Assembly: GCA_028023455.1 (NCBI GenBank)
Contig: JAQFVV010000022.1
Span: 10,497,100-10,561,099 of the forward strand
Direction: 5' to 3'
DNA: 64,000 nucleotides
Source of the DNA: Epiperipatus broadwayi
Taxonomy: Eukaryota; Onychophora; Udeonychophora; Euonychophora; Peripatidae
Shown: positions 46,340-59,279 of the stretch, one piece after another
How positions within the stretch are numbered: the first letter of the stretch is position 1
Layout of the letters: every line of letters starts with the position of its first letter
Notes under the pieces: model-generated
What the model was told of the DNA's origin: nothing
Databases searched by the model: none
The model's input: only the letters and a program-made list of their open reading frames with translations
Position numbers and translations under genes: made by a program

Positions 46340-49300
46340 GCAATGAACCCCTACATCATCAAGACGATTTATAAGGGGAAAAAAGCTTTAATAATTAATT
46401 AAGGTGAGAATAATAATAACTAAGTTTATTTTGTTCTGATAATTTTTTATCTTCTTCCCCTTTATTCATTTGTTAACAATGTTTAAGTTATAAATCATTT
46501 TAAACTTTCTTTGCTTTCCTAGAAGACTAAAAATTAGGTAGCCATCCTGACAGTAGATTTACCAATATGTGCTGATTGATTAGTTTTTGTTCAGCTTCTA
46601 ATGAATCTCAGTAATGTTTAAGTAAATAAACTTTTCCGTGCTTTTGAGTTTTGATTTGACCCTAATATATTCTGAGACCTCATCTTATCATCATTAATGC
46701 AAAGACTGTGTTACTGACAGTTGGTCAGTAAGAGAAAGCAAACTCCATTTATTTTTATGAAAATTCTGTGACACACACGTTTAAGGGGGAAAAAAAATCA
46801 ATAATTTAAATATTACGTACGGCAAGAATGGAAAAGATATATATATGTTAGAGTCAGATCTCTAATAAAATAACAAAAGGGATATCTTAATATAATTAGT
46901 TATGTCGCTACCGTACATCCTTCTGAGACATAAAAAGTATAATTGTTGGTTGCAGTTTACGTAATACATTTTAATGAATGACTTTTAAATTAAAAACACA
47001 ATACGTGCATAGTTTAATAATACTTCATTATAAACAAAATTAGAAATAATTTTAAATATTTCTTCAAACTAATATTCTAAATCAAAAGTTCTATTCACAT
47101 AAAAGAAAATTAAATAATGTTAACACAGCTGTTAATACATCAAAGGTGGTTAGACTGGGAGGCCTAATTCTGGGTAATGGGGTGGGAAACAAACGAAAAA
47201 GAGGAAATGGACTGTCAAAGAATCATTTGTTGATTTTTATTTTATTTTAGTAGTTTATATTTCTGTGAAATAAATTCACAGCCTTTCTCTGCATATATTT
47301 GATCATTATAATCTTAATCCCTCTGTTTGGCTATTTAATTTGCTTTGCGTATGTGTTTATATGATGTTTCTTTCTTTGATTATCCACATGTACATTCACG
47401 TACATTAAAAATGCATTCCATCCTTGAAGGTCAGTTGGTTTATTTCAATCACGTGACTGAAGAAATGAATTAGTGCTTGTGTATGCTTAGGTATAAATTT
47501 GAAGCTAAAGATTCCGGTCATTTCTGGTGCTCGGATGTCACGTGACTTCCTAAGCAACAAACGATTTAATTATGCTCACACACTTTCTATATATATGTGC
47601 ACTCATTTTAGTTTTTGAAAGATAACATTTTTATAGTCTCAGAAAAAATTATATTAAAACGAAAATTAAAAGTAATTTATTATTAATTAATCTAAATTTT
47701 TAAGATTACCTGTAAATGATTAAACTTCTAACTCAGCCTATTAAGAATCAAACATAGAAATGAATGTATACTAGATACATGATGTTCATGCATATATATA
47801 TGGGTTAATTTTCAAATGTATGTGTTTTTGCGAATGTATATTATGTAGTGTTTTTTTTTTAAATAAATGATATTAAAATTGATGGGTTGGTCTCTACATG
47901 TTATTGATTTCTAAAATAATTTATTATAGCAAAGTTTTTACCATTTTTCAAGTGCACCTAAGAATTACGATAATTAATTCATTAATTATTCAGTGGTATT
48001 TTAATGGTTTTATATTATATGGAAGTCTGTCTTATTGTCAGCATGAATGTAATTGATTGTTCGTCACATGATCAAAGTCTGACATTAGCAGAATTGTGGC
48101 ATTATTTTTTTTTTTATGCATGAGAGGTGATAAGTGTGGATGTCAGTATGCCTTTTAAAATATGTTTAGAAGAGACGAATAAAATTAAACAAATATATAA
48201 AGAAAATTCATTATTTATATTTTTAAATCCCATTACCCACACTTCTACTACTATATTTATCCAAGCAAAAAAATTGCATCTCTAGCGATTTGAATCCGTG
48301 TAATGTGATTAATTAAAATTAATCAAAATATTTGGGTATAAACCTCAAGTCCAGCTGATAGCCATGTGTGTCATAAGGCTTTTGTTAGGGTCTCTTTATT
48401 GATAGCTAATAAAAGGTAGTTGGTTATCAAAGTAACCCACCCATATTAAGAAAAGGACTTTATCTCCAGCCACACATTTATTTTTGTTTCTGCTTATTTC
48501 TTTCTCCTGTCAAAAATAGTAATATATCTGCTTCTACCCCCCCCCCCTACTCCCACTATTCTTCATTAACACTCAGCTTTCAAACTCTCAAGGACACTTT
48601 TATCTCTGCTATCCTTTTAAATATTTGATTTTTAGTTATGAAACTATAGCATAAAATGTTATTCATGCCATAGTAATGGGATTTGCAAATAAAATTATCT
48701 GTCACATGGCTTCAGATTCAAAATATCAATTCTTTATTATTATCTCAGAATTTATTTTTATTGAATCATAATAATGCTAATCTTTTATTATTAAATAAGT
48801 ATACTCATTTGTTTTTTATCAACAAAAAACTTTTATATTTTTGTGGTTGCATTAGTGAATTAAGTAAATATAAACAATTCTTAACTAAAATAAGTAAATT
48901 GTTTCCCAAAATGGTATGGAAACACCACTGCAATATCCACTCTGTGTATTATTTTTACTCACCTGACTAGACAAAAATATTAAAAACTTATATGGGAGGT
49001 TTGCAAAAGTGAAATGGGCCGAGTTAGATAAGCACTTTTGATTATTAATAAAACAATATAATGAAAACCAATAATATACAGTTAATATATATAAATAATT
49101 GATCTATTATTAAGTTGTTAAATGAAGAGGATATGATTATATATGCATGACAAGTACAATGGATTCACAATATTTGTTATATTTTATTCTGAGACCTCCC
49201 CCACCGCATACCTCACATTTTATTGATAAAGTTTGATTAAATACAATAACTGCAAATGTACAGTCCTTTTCAACATGCATATATATATAACGCATATATA

Positions 49301-50060
49301 TTTTATATGTATATAGTGCATCTATAAATTAAAATTATAGTATAAACAAAATTAATTAATAATAATGTAATTATTAATAATAAATTAAAGGGGTATACTT
49401 ATGTATATATTTACTTTGTGTGTGCTTACTCATTCACATTCACTCAAAAAGTAAAAAAAATAAAAGCTTACTGTATTATATCTTTCATTTTTAAAAATAA
49501 AATGAATAGCAAAGTTCTGACTTTCATCATAATTAAATACACTTTGGGAAACAATTTTTTCTTCTCTAGTTGTTTTGATGTTTTTAAGTTTGTATCAATT
49601 TTATGAATATTCTTAAATTTCATAAAACTTATTAATTAACATTATGCCTAGAAAACATTTTATTATGGGAAATACTGTAAATCAAATTCTGAAAGAATAA
49701 TAAAGTGAAGTTCTCAACATAAGCTAAAGAGACACTATTAATAAATATAATTATGTATAGCTCTCTGAGGTGAAAAAATGGCTACCGCTGCATTGCAAAA
49801 TTTAGTAAATTTACTAATTTTAATGTTTTGTTTTTTAAATGTGATTAAGTGGTACTCTGACATGGAAAAATGACTCCTAATAAAATATCACATGACTTTA
49901 GTCATGGAGGTGAAAGAAAAATGTACATTGCTAAAAATGACTACTATCATATTGTAAAAAATATCAAATTTAAGAATTTTAATATATTTTTTTATTTACA
50001 CATACTTTCAATTATGGTGCTAAATTATAATTAAATCATGAAGAAAACATTCAATAACAT
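46340..50060. other. Stretch with no recognised feature
   Basis: A long region with no transposon motif, repeat pairing or tRNA-like box found by eye. It has ATATAT tracts (for example near 47,590, 47,795 and 49,280), a C-run near 48,537 and slightly GC-richer patches around 47,150-47,560. If the window holds ancestral intergenic or intronic sequence, this is a good candidate for it. Confidence 0.45.
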
Positions 50061-50062
50061 TA

Positions 50063-51182
50063 TACACCTGGGTCTCGTTTTACGCGATGGATAAGTTCCT
50101 CAGAAAACACGCGCAAATGAAATCGCGCAAAAATAGATGTAACTTACATTGAAAAGGGGGGGATGTGGCCTGTGATTTTTCAAAATTCACGTAAAAGCAA
50201 AGCACCAACGTAAAATTACTTTAAAATTCGCACAAAAAAAAATAAGGAAATAAAATATGACTAATAAAAAATTTCAAATTTGAAAAAAATTGATACAAGA
50301 CAAACTTTTTTCAACTATAATATTTAATTTTATTCAAAATAATATATTTTTATGCATAATTTACAGTACAGTAATTTACATTTTTTTATACACGTTTTAA
50401 TTATTAGCGCTATTTGCCGAAAAACACGTTCGTTTGCACTCTCATGTTGTGTTAATGGTTTTCTGTTGACAACGTAATTAGTAATTAATCTTTGAGATGA
50501 TGATTTTATTAATTGTTTATGAACTTAGACTTATGATAATAAAAAGACATTTATGCACCACTGCTGGGAAAAATTTAATTAAAACTAAAAATTAAATTCT
50601 TATTTTTGTCTTTAATTTTTTAATTTTCAATTCTGTTTAAAAATCAAATTTCATTTTACATCACATTAATTTCAAGTCACCGTAAGTAATTTTTAAATTG
50701 TTAATTATAATTAAAAATCAGATTTTAATTTTTAATTGTCAAATTTAATTGTGTCCACTGCTATTACTCACCTTTTAAAAATAAACTTGCGGACACTAAA
50801 TGATTAATAATTGATTACGTTCTTTTTTAAAAAGCAAAAACAGAATGTGATTTAAAATGCAAAATTAACATGCACAATGTTTAAACAAATTTACATTATA
50901 ATCTTGTAAAATTTAATATATGTATACATAAAATGTGGAAATCATGATTTTAATTTCATTATTGCATAAAATCTTACTATTATAAAGCACTGAAAATATT
51001 GAAATTACTAAGATGAAAGTCGAATTCCAATAATGTGCTATTACTTTCAATATAACGTAAGTGCATGAAATTTATTATTTAAAGTAATAGCGCATTATCG
51101 GAGTTCGACTTCCGGTGAAACATGAATCGCGTAACTTCAAAACCGTGTTAAATAAGTCCGCGTAAAAAGAGACGCAGGTGTA
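50063..51182. mobile_element. Tigger/pogo-like non-autonomous DNA element, copy 2
   Basis: Same family and orientation as 24,777-26,121. Its ends are cleaner: TACACCTGGGTCTCGTTTTA on the left and the inverted form TACACCTGCGTCTCTTTTTA on the right, flanked by TA. GC-containing CGCG strings in the subterminal regions are better kept here than in copy 1. It is about 220 bp shorter than copy 1, lacking part of the interior where copy 1 has its 82-codon ORF. The internal hairpin is at about 51,013-51,115. Confidence 0.8.
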
Positions 51183-52365
51183 TTTAATGAGAAAAAAAGA
51201 GAGTGTTGCCTTACTGAGATTCAAAAATTTTTGTAATTTTATAAAATTCAATGTTTTATTGTTTGTTTGTTTACAATTTTTTATTTATTTACAGATTTTT
51301 GGATAGTTATAACTGAAGCATTGAAAATGGCATAGTAAATCATAATTTAGTCCAAAGTGATTTATACAAGTCCATAGTATGCTTTTTTTATTTTTAGAAG
51401 CATAGTCTTGGTTCGTGCCTACCACAATATTTTTCTTTTGTTTCTAGTAATAATGAAGTAGCCTATTGCTTTAGCAAGTCTATTATCTTTTTTTTTATTC
51501 CAAGTGTTTATAATTTTGAGTTGTTATTTTCTGGAGTTAAACTGATTGATTAATGGTGACTGAGTCAATAGGGATAATCCTGATTGAAAATTATTCAACA
51601 TATCCTGATTTTGTAATCATGCTATTTATTTCTCTCATTATTTATTACACTAATTATTTGTCTCTAATTAATTTTCCCTATATATTTGATAAAATCTTGC
51701 TTTTTTTAATTGAAAATGTATTCCTCACTATTTGCTGTATTAACTTTTTGACATACACAAGTGTTGTATTAATTTGAAAACAACAATTATTAAATCACTA
51801 TATAATTTAAATATTTACAATTTTAATATCACTCTGCATTTAGGAAAAGTCAAAATATTAATATATTATATCATATTCAATACTAATGTTATACTCCACA
51901 ATAGATAAACATTAAATACAGTAAAATATTAAAAAAGATATCTTATACTTTTTTGTATATCAAACAATTTTACTACTACATTTATATATATAATTTAATG
52001 GTTAGTTTGTAAGAAATTTGGGCATTGGGAGTGACAGAGCTGGCCCATAGTCTTACATTCCAAAGACTGCTGCACTCTATGATTATACCACCCTGAATGA
52101 AATTCACAAATTTTGCCCAGAAGTAATATTGGAAAATCAACATTAATCTTTGTTCCTTTTTATTTTATTGCATTCCATAGATTTTTTTTATAACTCAGAG
52201 TTTTCAGTACATAAATATGTTCTACATATGTAAAATCTTTGTAATTTGGCTTTTAGTCAATCTGTTGTTGATTAAAATCAGCACAATGATTGACCAGTTT
52301 AATTAAGCCCCTCGCCAGAAAAAAGATTCAGTTTGGTGAAGTATAAAGAACTTTGGAATTAAGCC
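51183..52365. other. AT-rich stretch with no recognised feature
   Basis: Poly-T and ATATAT tracts; a short GC-richer patch near 52,020-52,100 (GGCATTGGGAGTGACAGAGC) recalls a worn SINE but has no clear A/B boxes. The 74-codon ORF at 51,553-51,777 has no motif. Confidence 0.4.
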
Positions 52366-52367
52366 TT

Positions 52368-52912
52368 TGGTGGTTGAACAGTAGTGTCACTCAGTGCAAG
52401 CCAAAATAATCAATGGATACAATAAGATTTGTGCATAAAATCCCTTTCTAGTATTACTCATCCAATATCTCCAGACTAGTTTCTAGCTTGTGGCTTTCGT
52501 CAGTGAGGAGTTTTGGATCTGGGAGCACTGCACTTTGATCTTAGGATCTAATGCAACCCTCCAGCAGCCACCTTTTATCTTACTTAACTACAAATTATGA
52601 ATCTAAAATTGAAAACATAATAATATTTTTAATCCAAGCTCATTAGCTTATATAGTCATATATAAGATGTAGGTGCAATGCTCTCAGATCCAATGCTCCT
52701 CACTGATGTAAGTTACAAGCTAGAAACTAATCTGGTGATATATTGGATGAGTAGGCACTAGATAAAGATTTTATTCACAAACCTTTCATCCATTGATTAC
52801 TCTGGCCTGCACTAAGTGGCATTACTGTATGGAGATTTTGCCTGTTTTAACAGCTTGAGCAAGCATAAGAAATGGTGATCATGTGATGTTTAGTGTGTAA
52901 TAGCAGACAGTT
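52368..52912. mobile_element. Foldback repeat family member, palindromic
   Basis: A left half (52,378-52,600) and a right half (52,680-52,900) are reverse complements over most of their length. Both contain the CACTCAGTGC..., CTCATCCAATATC, CTAGTTTCTAGCTTGTGGC and GATCTGAGAGCACTGCA blocks in opposite orientation. The spacer contains the TTAGCTTATATAGTCATAT block. The right end carries the GGTGATCATGTGATG terminal motif. No ORF. Confidence 0.8.
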
Positions 52913-52914
52913 TA

Positions 52915-54210
52915 AAAATATTCATTTTTTACCTTGGTAAAAGGGCAAGTGTACAACAAATTTGAAATAATAGATAAGGTTGAACAGAAATTATTAAAGT
53001 CCACAAATTAGGAGCTAATATGAATAATATTCATTGTTTATTAAGTTAATGTAAATTTAAAGGGAGGGTTAATGTAAGAATTAAAGTAAACTTATGAGAT
53101 ATTAAAATATAGGAAGTATTAAAACACTCTGTGAGATGGCAGACTCTAGAGTTTAAGATCTGTGAATTGTGGTCTGTTCTACTATTTCCAGTGCTCTAAC
53201 TTTTTATATACACCTGAGCAATAAACACTTTGATATTAAAATCGAAGTAGAAAAAAAATAATCATTGTGTTCTCAATGGGCAAAAAGAAAAAATGTGAAT
53301 TGCTAATGGTGGAAAAGCAAAATTGAATTTTTTTTCATCATAATAATTTAAAATATCCTGTAATAGACTTTGAATGCGATAATACTCATTATGAGAGATG
53401 CAAATAATATGATTAAATGAATTTGCAAATATATTGGTTTTTTTTATTAATAATTAATTTTTATTATTGCACATTTAGAATCCTTTTGAATGGAAGAGAG
53501 CTGAAAAGATGCCAATGAATAAACATGGGAAAGGTTGCTAGAATTAGATGGTTTAAGCAAGTTGGTAAACCTTATGAAATATCTATACATGATTAGTTGG
53601 AAAGAGCTTACAAAATCTTTCAAAATGATCTGAGAATACATGTACATTTATACATACCCATATATATAATATTTAAATACAAGTAAGCTATATTGCATAT
53701 ACTGGAATAATGTAATTTAGAAAGGATTTGAATTCAGGCTTTCAAGCTCTTTATAGCTATCTACTCTATTTTATACAGCCAACACACATGACCACATACA
53801 TGTGAAAAAAATAAATGATCTCCAATATACATATTTTGTGCTGAACTAGCACTCATCAGTTGGTTCAGATCATCATCATCTCTCACACACGTATGCAATC
53901 AGTGCTCAGTTTATATTAAGATAGCAAATCTTCATAATTTAATGGATAGGCTTTAATCTCCTCCACACTTGAAGTTTAAACAAATAAATATGTATTACTC
54001 TATTTCCAAATCAGGTCATATTTGCCTGTTTAATGGAGTTTAAATCTGAATCTGTTTAGTGTGGGTGTTATTATTTAGATGTCTATATTAACATCTCAGG
54101 CAAGAGAGAAACTGGAGCAATCTTTTTTTTCGTATAAATAAAAGATAGCCTTGATGGCAGATTGAAGATTCTTGATGTAGATAAGCATAGGCTACTTTTA
54201 TAGTTGATAT
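52915..54210. other. Stretch with possible SINE head, otherwise unassigned
   Basis: Near 53,725-53,790, read on minus, a GAATTCAAATCC string resembles a tRNA B box, with TAGATAGCTATAAAG upstream as a possible A box; this may be a tRNA-derived SINE. The rest is AT-rich with no motif. The 66-codon ORF at 53,447-53,647 (minus) is not supported. Confidence 0.35.
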
Positions 54211-54216
54211 TTGTCC

Positions 54217-55390
54217 ACTAAACATCATATCATCATTTTTTATGCTTATACAAGCTGTTTACACAGAGGCAAAACTCTCCATATAGCAGCGCTACTCAGT
54301 GCAAACCAGAGTAATCACTGGATGCAGGAAGGCAAGGTTTGTGCATAAAATCTATATTTAGTGCCTACTCATCCAATATCCCCAGACTAATTTCTTGCTT
54401 TTATTAGTGAGGAACCTTGGACCTGAGAGCTCTGCACCCCAGTCTTAGGATTTACTGCAACCCTCCAGCAATTCATCTTTTACCTTATTAGCTAATTATA
54501 AACCTCTGAGTCCAAAGTGAAAACCCAGTAATGTTTTCAATTCAAGCTTATTTATTAGCTTATATAGTCATATAGATCTGAACTCAGGTCAGCTTCTATA
54601 CCTTTTGGTGTCTTTGATTTTTTAATAAGCACACTCATCATAATCCTATTGGCCAGGATTCATATTAAACCACTAAAGATCACATGATCACCATTCTTTA
54701 AGCTTATACAAGCTGTTTACCCAGAGACAAAATTTTCCATACAGTAGCCATTCAGTGCAAGCCAGATTAATCGATAGATTGCAGAAAGTGTTGTGCATAA
54801 AATTTCTAGATGTAGGTATAGTGCTCTCAGATCCAAAGCTCCTCACTGATGAAAGCTGCAAGCTAGAAACTATTCTGGGGATATTGGATGAATAGGCTCT
54901 AGATAGGATTTTATGCATAAACCTTCCTGCATTTATTGATTACTCTGGATTGCACTGAATGGTGCTACTAAATGGAGAGTTTTGTTTCTGGTAAACAGCT
55001 TGTGTAAGCATAAAGAATGGTGATCATGTGATATTTAGTGGTTCAACACCAATCCTGCCTAGTGGAATTATGATGACTATGGTTATTAAAGACACCAAAA
55101 ATATAGATGCTGAACTGAGTTTAGATCTATATGAATATGCAAGCTAATGAGCTTGAATTGAAAGCATTATTGGGTTTTCATTTTGAACCCAAAGCTTTAT
55201 AGTTAGCTAATAAGGTAAAAGATGGCTGCTGGAGAGTTGCAATAGATTCTAAGATTTAGATGCAGTGCTCTCAGATCCAAGGCTCCTCACTGATAAAAGC
55301 CACAAGCTAGAAACTAATCTGGGGATATTGGATGAATAGGTACTGGCCTGCACTGAGTGGTGCTACTGTATGGAGAGTTTCGATATTTTT
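54217..55390. mobile_element. Foldback repeat, ~1.17 kb giant palindrome
   Basis: The left arm (about 54,260-54,800) is the reverse complement of the right arm (about 54,850-55,385), with indels. Matching blocks appear in mirrored order: AACTCTCCATA.AGC, CTCATCCAATATCCCCAGACTA, CAACCCTCCAGCA, CATCTTTTACCTTATTAGCTA, TTTTCAATTCAAGCT, ATAGATCTGAACTCAG, TTTGGTGTCTTT and CACATGATCACCATTCTT. The centre near 54,830 contains a further internal inversion. It looks like two complete family members joined head to head, or one intact foldback element. No coding capacity. Confidence 0.8.
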
Positions 55391-55394
55391 CCAT

Positions 55395-56295
55395 GAGTGT
55401 AATTTTTTATTTACACACAGTATATGTTGTCAAGCATTCTCATCCTTTATTAATACCTTTGATCAAAATCTGAATTCAGCTATTCAATTTCATGATGATA
55501 TTCACCTATAAAATGAGACAACTGTTACAGAATCTAATAAAAGTTATAGTTATGAGACGTGTGCAATGCTAATTTTTTCTGGTTATTTACTCATTGAAAC
55601 TAGAGGTTTTTTTTTTACATTCATATTCTTAGTAGATAAACTGCATTATAACAGGGTTTATAAGATATTCATATATGAATGTATCTTGAGGTGAGGGAGG
55701 GGTAGGGAACTTTCTTAAAAAAGTGGACCACTGTCCTAAGATCATGAGTAGAAAAGAGGCAGGAACTGAAAACTGGATGGCATTCTAAATTAATGTTAAA
55801 AATTGGATGATTTATAAATGTTTACTGCAACAGTGTTTTTTCATAGTCTGTTTCATAAAAAAACGAACAAAAAATTTATTAGGTCTTTTTGTCTACTGCT
55901 TTTTTTATGTTTACCTTTAAACAAAACCATGATAATAGTATTCCTAAAAATATAAAACTGTACAGTGATAATGAAGAAAAGGAAACTGGTGCAATGACAT
56001 CCTAAACGAAAAGGATTATTATAATCATATAATAACATTGAAAATTCAATATATGACTAAAAAATAATTACTGATTGATCTTATTTTCAGAGTTCACTGA
56101 TTTTTATATCCTTTTGTTTGTTTTCAATTAGTTTCAAATTTTTTCAATAAGTTTTTTATTTCACCCTATACATTATATTTAAACATTGATATTTTAGCAA
56201 CATTGTCTGTGAATAAACATAAAATCTCAACTTCAAACAGCCAAACTGATTATTTATATCAATATTTAGTTAAGTAATTCGACATATGTAAATAA
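55395..56295. other. AT-rich stretch with no recognised feature
   Basis: No motif or repeat boundary supported. A 61-codon minus-strand ORF (55,853-56,038) has no recognisable domain. Confidence 0.45.
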
Positions 56296-56300
56296 AGTCA

Positions 56301-56490
56301 TAATAAACTAAATATATATTAATTATCCATTTATTCAAGAATAAAAACATTTAAAAAATATCTTAAAGGTTTGTAATGATGATATATTAGATGTGATAAT
56401 ACCATCATTACAAACCTTCAAAATATTTTTAAATGTTTTTATTCTTGAATAAATGGATAATAAATATATTGTTTAGTTTATTATAACTTT
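56301..56490. repeat. Palindromic repeat with ~85-bp arms
   Basis: Sequence at 56,301-56,378 (including TCCATTTATTCAAGAATAAA) is reverse-complemented at 56,402-56,488 around a short spacer. A third piece of the same sequence lies at 56,995-57,070. The arms are highly similar, so the structure is fairly young. Probably a MITE-like or foldback unit; no target duplication fixed. Confidence 0.8.
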
Positions 56491-56552
56491 ATTTACGTAT
56501 ATGATGAACAAATTTCAATCATCTATCAATAAATGTTGAATATATAGAAAAT

Positions 56553-56968
56553 GTTAAACTTTTCAAATACAAACAATTTGTTAATAATAACACACAAATA
56601 GACAACACAGATTAGTAATTACACAACGTTTCGAGTAGTAGTATTCATTCTTCTTCAGGTGTGCTGGACTGACCAGTGATAATATTTGATAAGAATCTAA
56701 CAACTTTAGATTCCCGAAAATCAAATTTTAAGGCAAGTCTAGCCAATTGAGCTATTCTGTCAAAGATTGGAGTATTGCCTTAAAATTCAACATTCGAGAA
56801 TCCAAAGGTGTAATTCAGACTTCTATGCTAATATTATCACTGTCAGGTCAGCAACATCTGAATAAGAGTGGAGAATAATACTACTCGAAACATTGCATAA
56901 TTACCGTGTTGTCTTTTTGTGTTATTACTAACAAGTTGTTTGTATTTGAAAAGTTTAAATAAAATTTA
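56553..56968. repeat. ~415-bp palindrome with tRNA-like A box
   Basis: The arms 56,553-56,750 and 56,770-56,968 are reverse complements with moderate divergence; both outer ends share CTTTTCAAATACAAAC and the GTAGTATT-type block. Read on minus near 56,739-56,760 there is TAGCTCAATTGG, a perfect match to the tRNA A-box consensus, so the arms may be two head-to-head tRNA-derived SINEs. It lies between pieces of the 56.3 kb palindrome, suggesting nested insertion. Confidence 0.65.
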
Positions 56969-56994
56969 AAATTTTCAATGTATTGTCCAATATA

Positions 56995-57070
56995 TTGTCA
57001 CATCTAATATACCATCACCATAATCCTTCAAGTTTTTAAAATATTGTTTTGTTTAGTTTTATTCATTTAT
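56995..57070. repeat. Third copy of the 56.3 kb palindrome arm
   Basis: The CACATCTAATATACCATCA and CCTTCAAGTTTTTAAAATATT blocks match the right arm at 56,390-56,440. It sits just after the 415-bp palindrome, as if that palindrome had inserted into, or been duplicated with, this repeat. Confidence 0.6.
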
Positions 57071-57584
57071 TTTTTATTTCTGTTTATTTAGATTTGCGTT
57101 CGTAGTTGCACGTTATATATATATTTAGTTATTTATATATGGGGAGGGGTGGGGAAAATGTATTTGCAAGCCACATTAAGACTGTGACATTTGTCCATTT
57201 TTTAAATACATGGCATAGATAATTTCCAAATATATTGAATAGTAATAATAATCATATCGTTAGTTGTTTAGAGAGTCGTGATTTTTGAGCATCTAACAGA
57301 TTGTAATGAAACAATTTTAGTCAACTGATTTGCTTTTTTATTTAGGTGAGAATTGTTCCTTAAAATCTTGAGCTTAGAGTTTGTCACTCTGACAGTATTG
57401 TAAGGCTGAAATAGATCTCTTTCATATGAAGTTATGTGCCACATGGTATGAAAAAAGAACAAAGAGTAATGATAAGGAGTAATTATTTGTTAAAAGCACT
57501 ACACAAAATGTAGATTTGTTTAAATATATGCGTTAATGTGAGAAATAAATAATGTGTATTTTAAAAAAATAAGAACAAATTGGT

Positions 57585-57660
57585 ATTACGGTTAACACAT
57601 GTGGTTGGCCTGCTGCTGTTCTGGAATTTAAATGTAGGCTTGATAAAATCTGTAATTTTT
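57585..57660 (+). repeat. Possible tRNA-derived SINE fragment
   Basis: Reads ATTACGGTTAACACATGTGG then TTGGCCTGCTGCTGTTCTGG and GAATTTAAATG, resembling a tRNA-derived SINE with A-box-like and worn B-box-like segments at tRNA spacing. No tail or target duplication found. Confidence 0.35.
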
Positions 57661-57664
57661 TTTC

Positions 57665-58955
57665 AGGTTTTAAACAAACATAATTTTTCAGTTCCTACCC
57701 AATCTAGCAATTCTTCCAATTAGCGATTAGTTTAAGGATTTTCATCACTCAGCAGTTAGCAAGCATGTGGAGTCAAGCATTATTTCTTGCTTTTGTTTTT
57801 GTTAATCAGTAAGAAATCCCTTTGCCTTATAGTGGGCTATTTAAAGACTGTTTTACCTTTTATTTTGTATAAAAATAAGTTTGCTCATAATTATAGATTT
57901 ATTAACTAAAGCAATAGCGCTAAGTGGAATAATAGTGATTTTAAAGAATTAGATAGGCTGGCAGAAACTTTAATCATATATGATTATTTTTAAAAGTTGT
58001 TCTTTTCACTCTTCTCTAAGTTGTTCTTTTCACTCTTCTCTAGAGGTGGTATCTTCTGTATTCTTGAATAATCAATAGATATGAAATGGTATAAAACTAT
58101 GATATTCTCAAATCATTTTCTTGCCTCTTTGCTCCCATTAATGAGAACTAAATTCCAAATCTAGAAGTATTGCACATATACATCTAGCAGTCATCTTTTA
58201 TTCCATTATATTTTTTGAAGGAAATAGCATGATATGGTCAATTACAAAATCCAATTTTCAAAAAAAACACCAAAAGAATTGTATATTATATTTCAGCAAT
58301 TTATATAAATCCTGTACCTAAACAAAAAACTTTACTTAGGTTGATGTGAATTCTTCAAATAAAATCCATGATTTATTTTTAGTGCATCTCCTAATTATTT
58401 ACAATTTATCAATTATTGTAAAATATATATATAACTTTGTATAATGATGATTACATGAATACCAAGTATTGTCAATAGCTAAATCAGAAGTGAATACATA
58501 CATGATGTAATCTGAGAAACCATGTGTAGCATCCAAGACTCAAGGTTGTTGAATCAAGGCTTCAGTAGAGTTTGAGATTTGTCCATCACTTTGTCCCAGT
58601 TGAGCAATTATGCATGCCTCTTTGAGCACTGAAAGGCACATCAAACTCTATAATGAGTTTAAGTTTAAAATGAAATATGAAGCAGAGGCTGAGTGGGTTG
58701 GGAGAATGCTAGCTAGGTCAGTGACTCACCCCTAATCCATCAGTCTGAGTTTTAAGCATCTTGAGATCTTTCCTATAAGTTAAGCTGTTCAGTTCATGAT
58801 TAAATGTGTTAGCTTTTGTCATTGAGGTAGATGGTGTGTTCAATCCGCTAATTGGTAGTCTTTAGATAGTCTGGTAGAGTTTTCATATATGATTGAGCTC
58901 ATTTTGGTATTGCATTGATGAGGTGAGACTCAAATTTGATCATTGATATCTTTGC
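57665..58955. other. Stretch with no recognised feature
   Basis: A short direct duplication of AGTTGTTCTTTTCACTCTTC occurs at about 57,996-58,040. GC is slightly higher from 58,500 on. No motif was recognised on either strand. Confidence 0.4.
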
Positions 58956-58960
58956 AATAA

Positions 58961-59272
58961 TCAGGGTACTAACATGGAGATGCCGGCCAAGGTTTGTTGG
59001 TGCAGCCAATCCGGAGCAAGCATTTTATTTCTGATGATATTACCCTTAATGAGTGTTTTAAACTCTTGAAGGATACTGGTGTTCGCATTGCCTAGAACAA
59101 AACTGTATCTGGTTAGCCAGATGGTAAAGGATGGGAAAATTGCTAATCTAATGTTAGCAAAATTGCCAGCTTTAATTGCTTGCTGGATTAAGAATGCTAT
59201 GTAGAACAACCCGATTTGTTTTTTGAAGAGAAAATAATTATGATTGAAATGGAAATTTAGTTTATACAGCAT
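58961..59272 (-). other. Unrecognised 103-codon ORF
   Basis: One of the longer ORFs in the window and less biased in composition than most, with higher GC than its surroundings (58,500-59,270). The peptide has a mid-protein run FANIRLAIFPSFTIWLTRYS and an LAPDWLHQQTLAG segment. I cannot place it in a family, and neighbouring minus-strand frames (for example YRKDLKMLKTQTDG near 58,750) look like further decayed coding sequence, which suggests an old transposon of unknown type. A host exon is less likely as no splice sites stand out. Confidence 0.25.
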
Positions 59273-59279
59273 AACAAAA

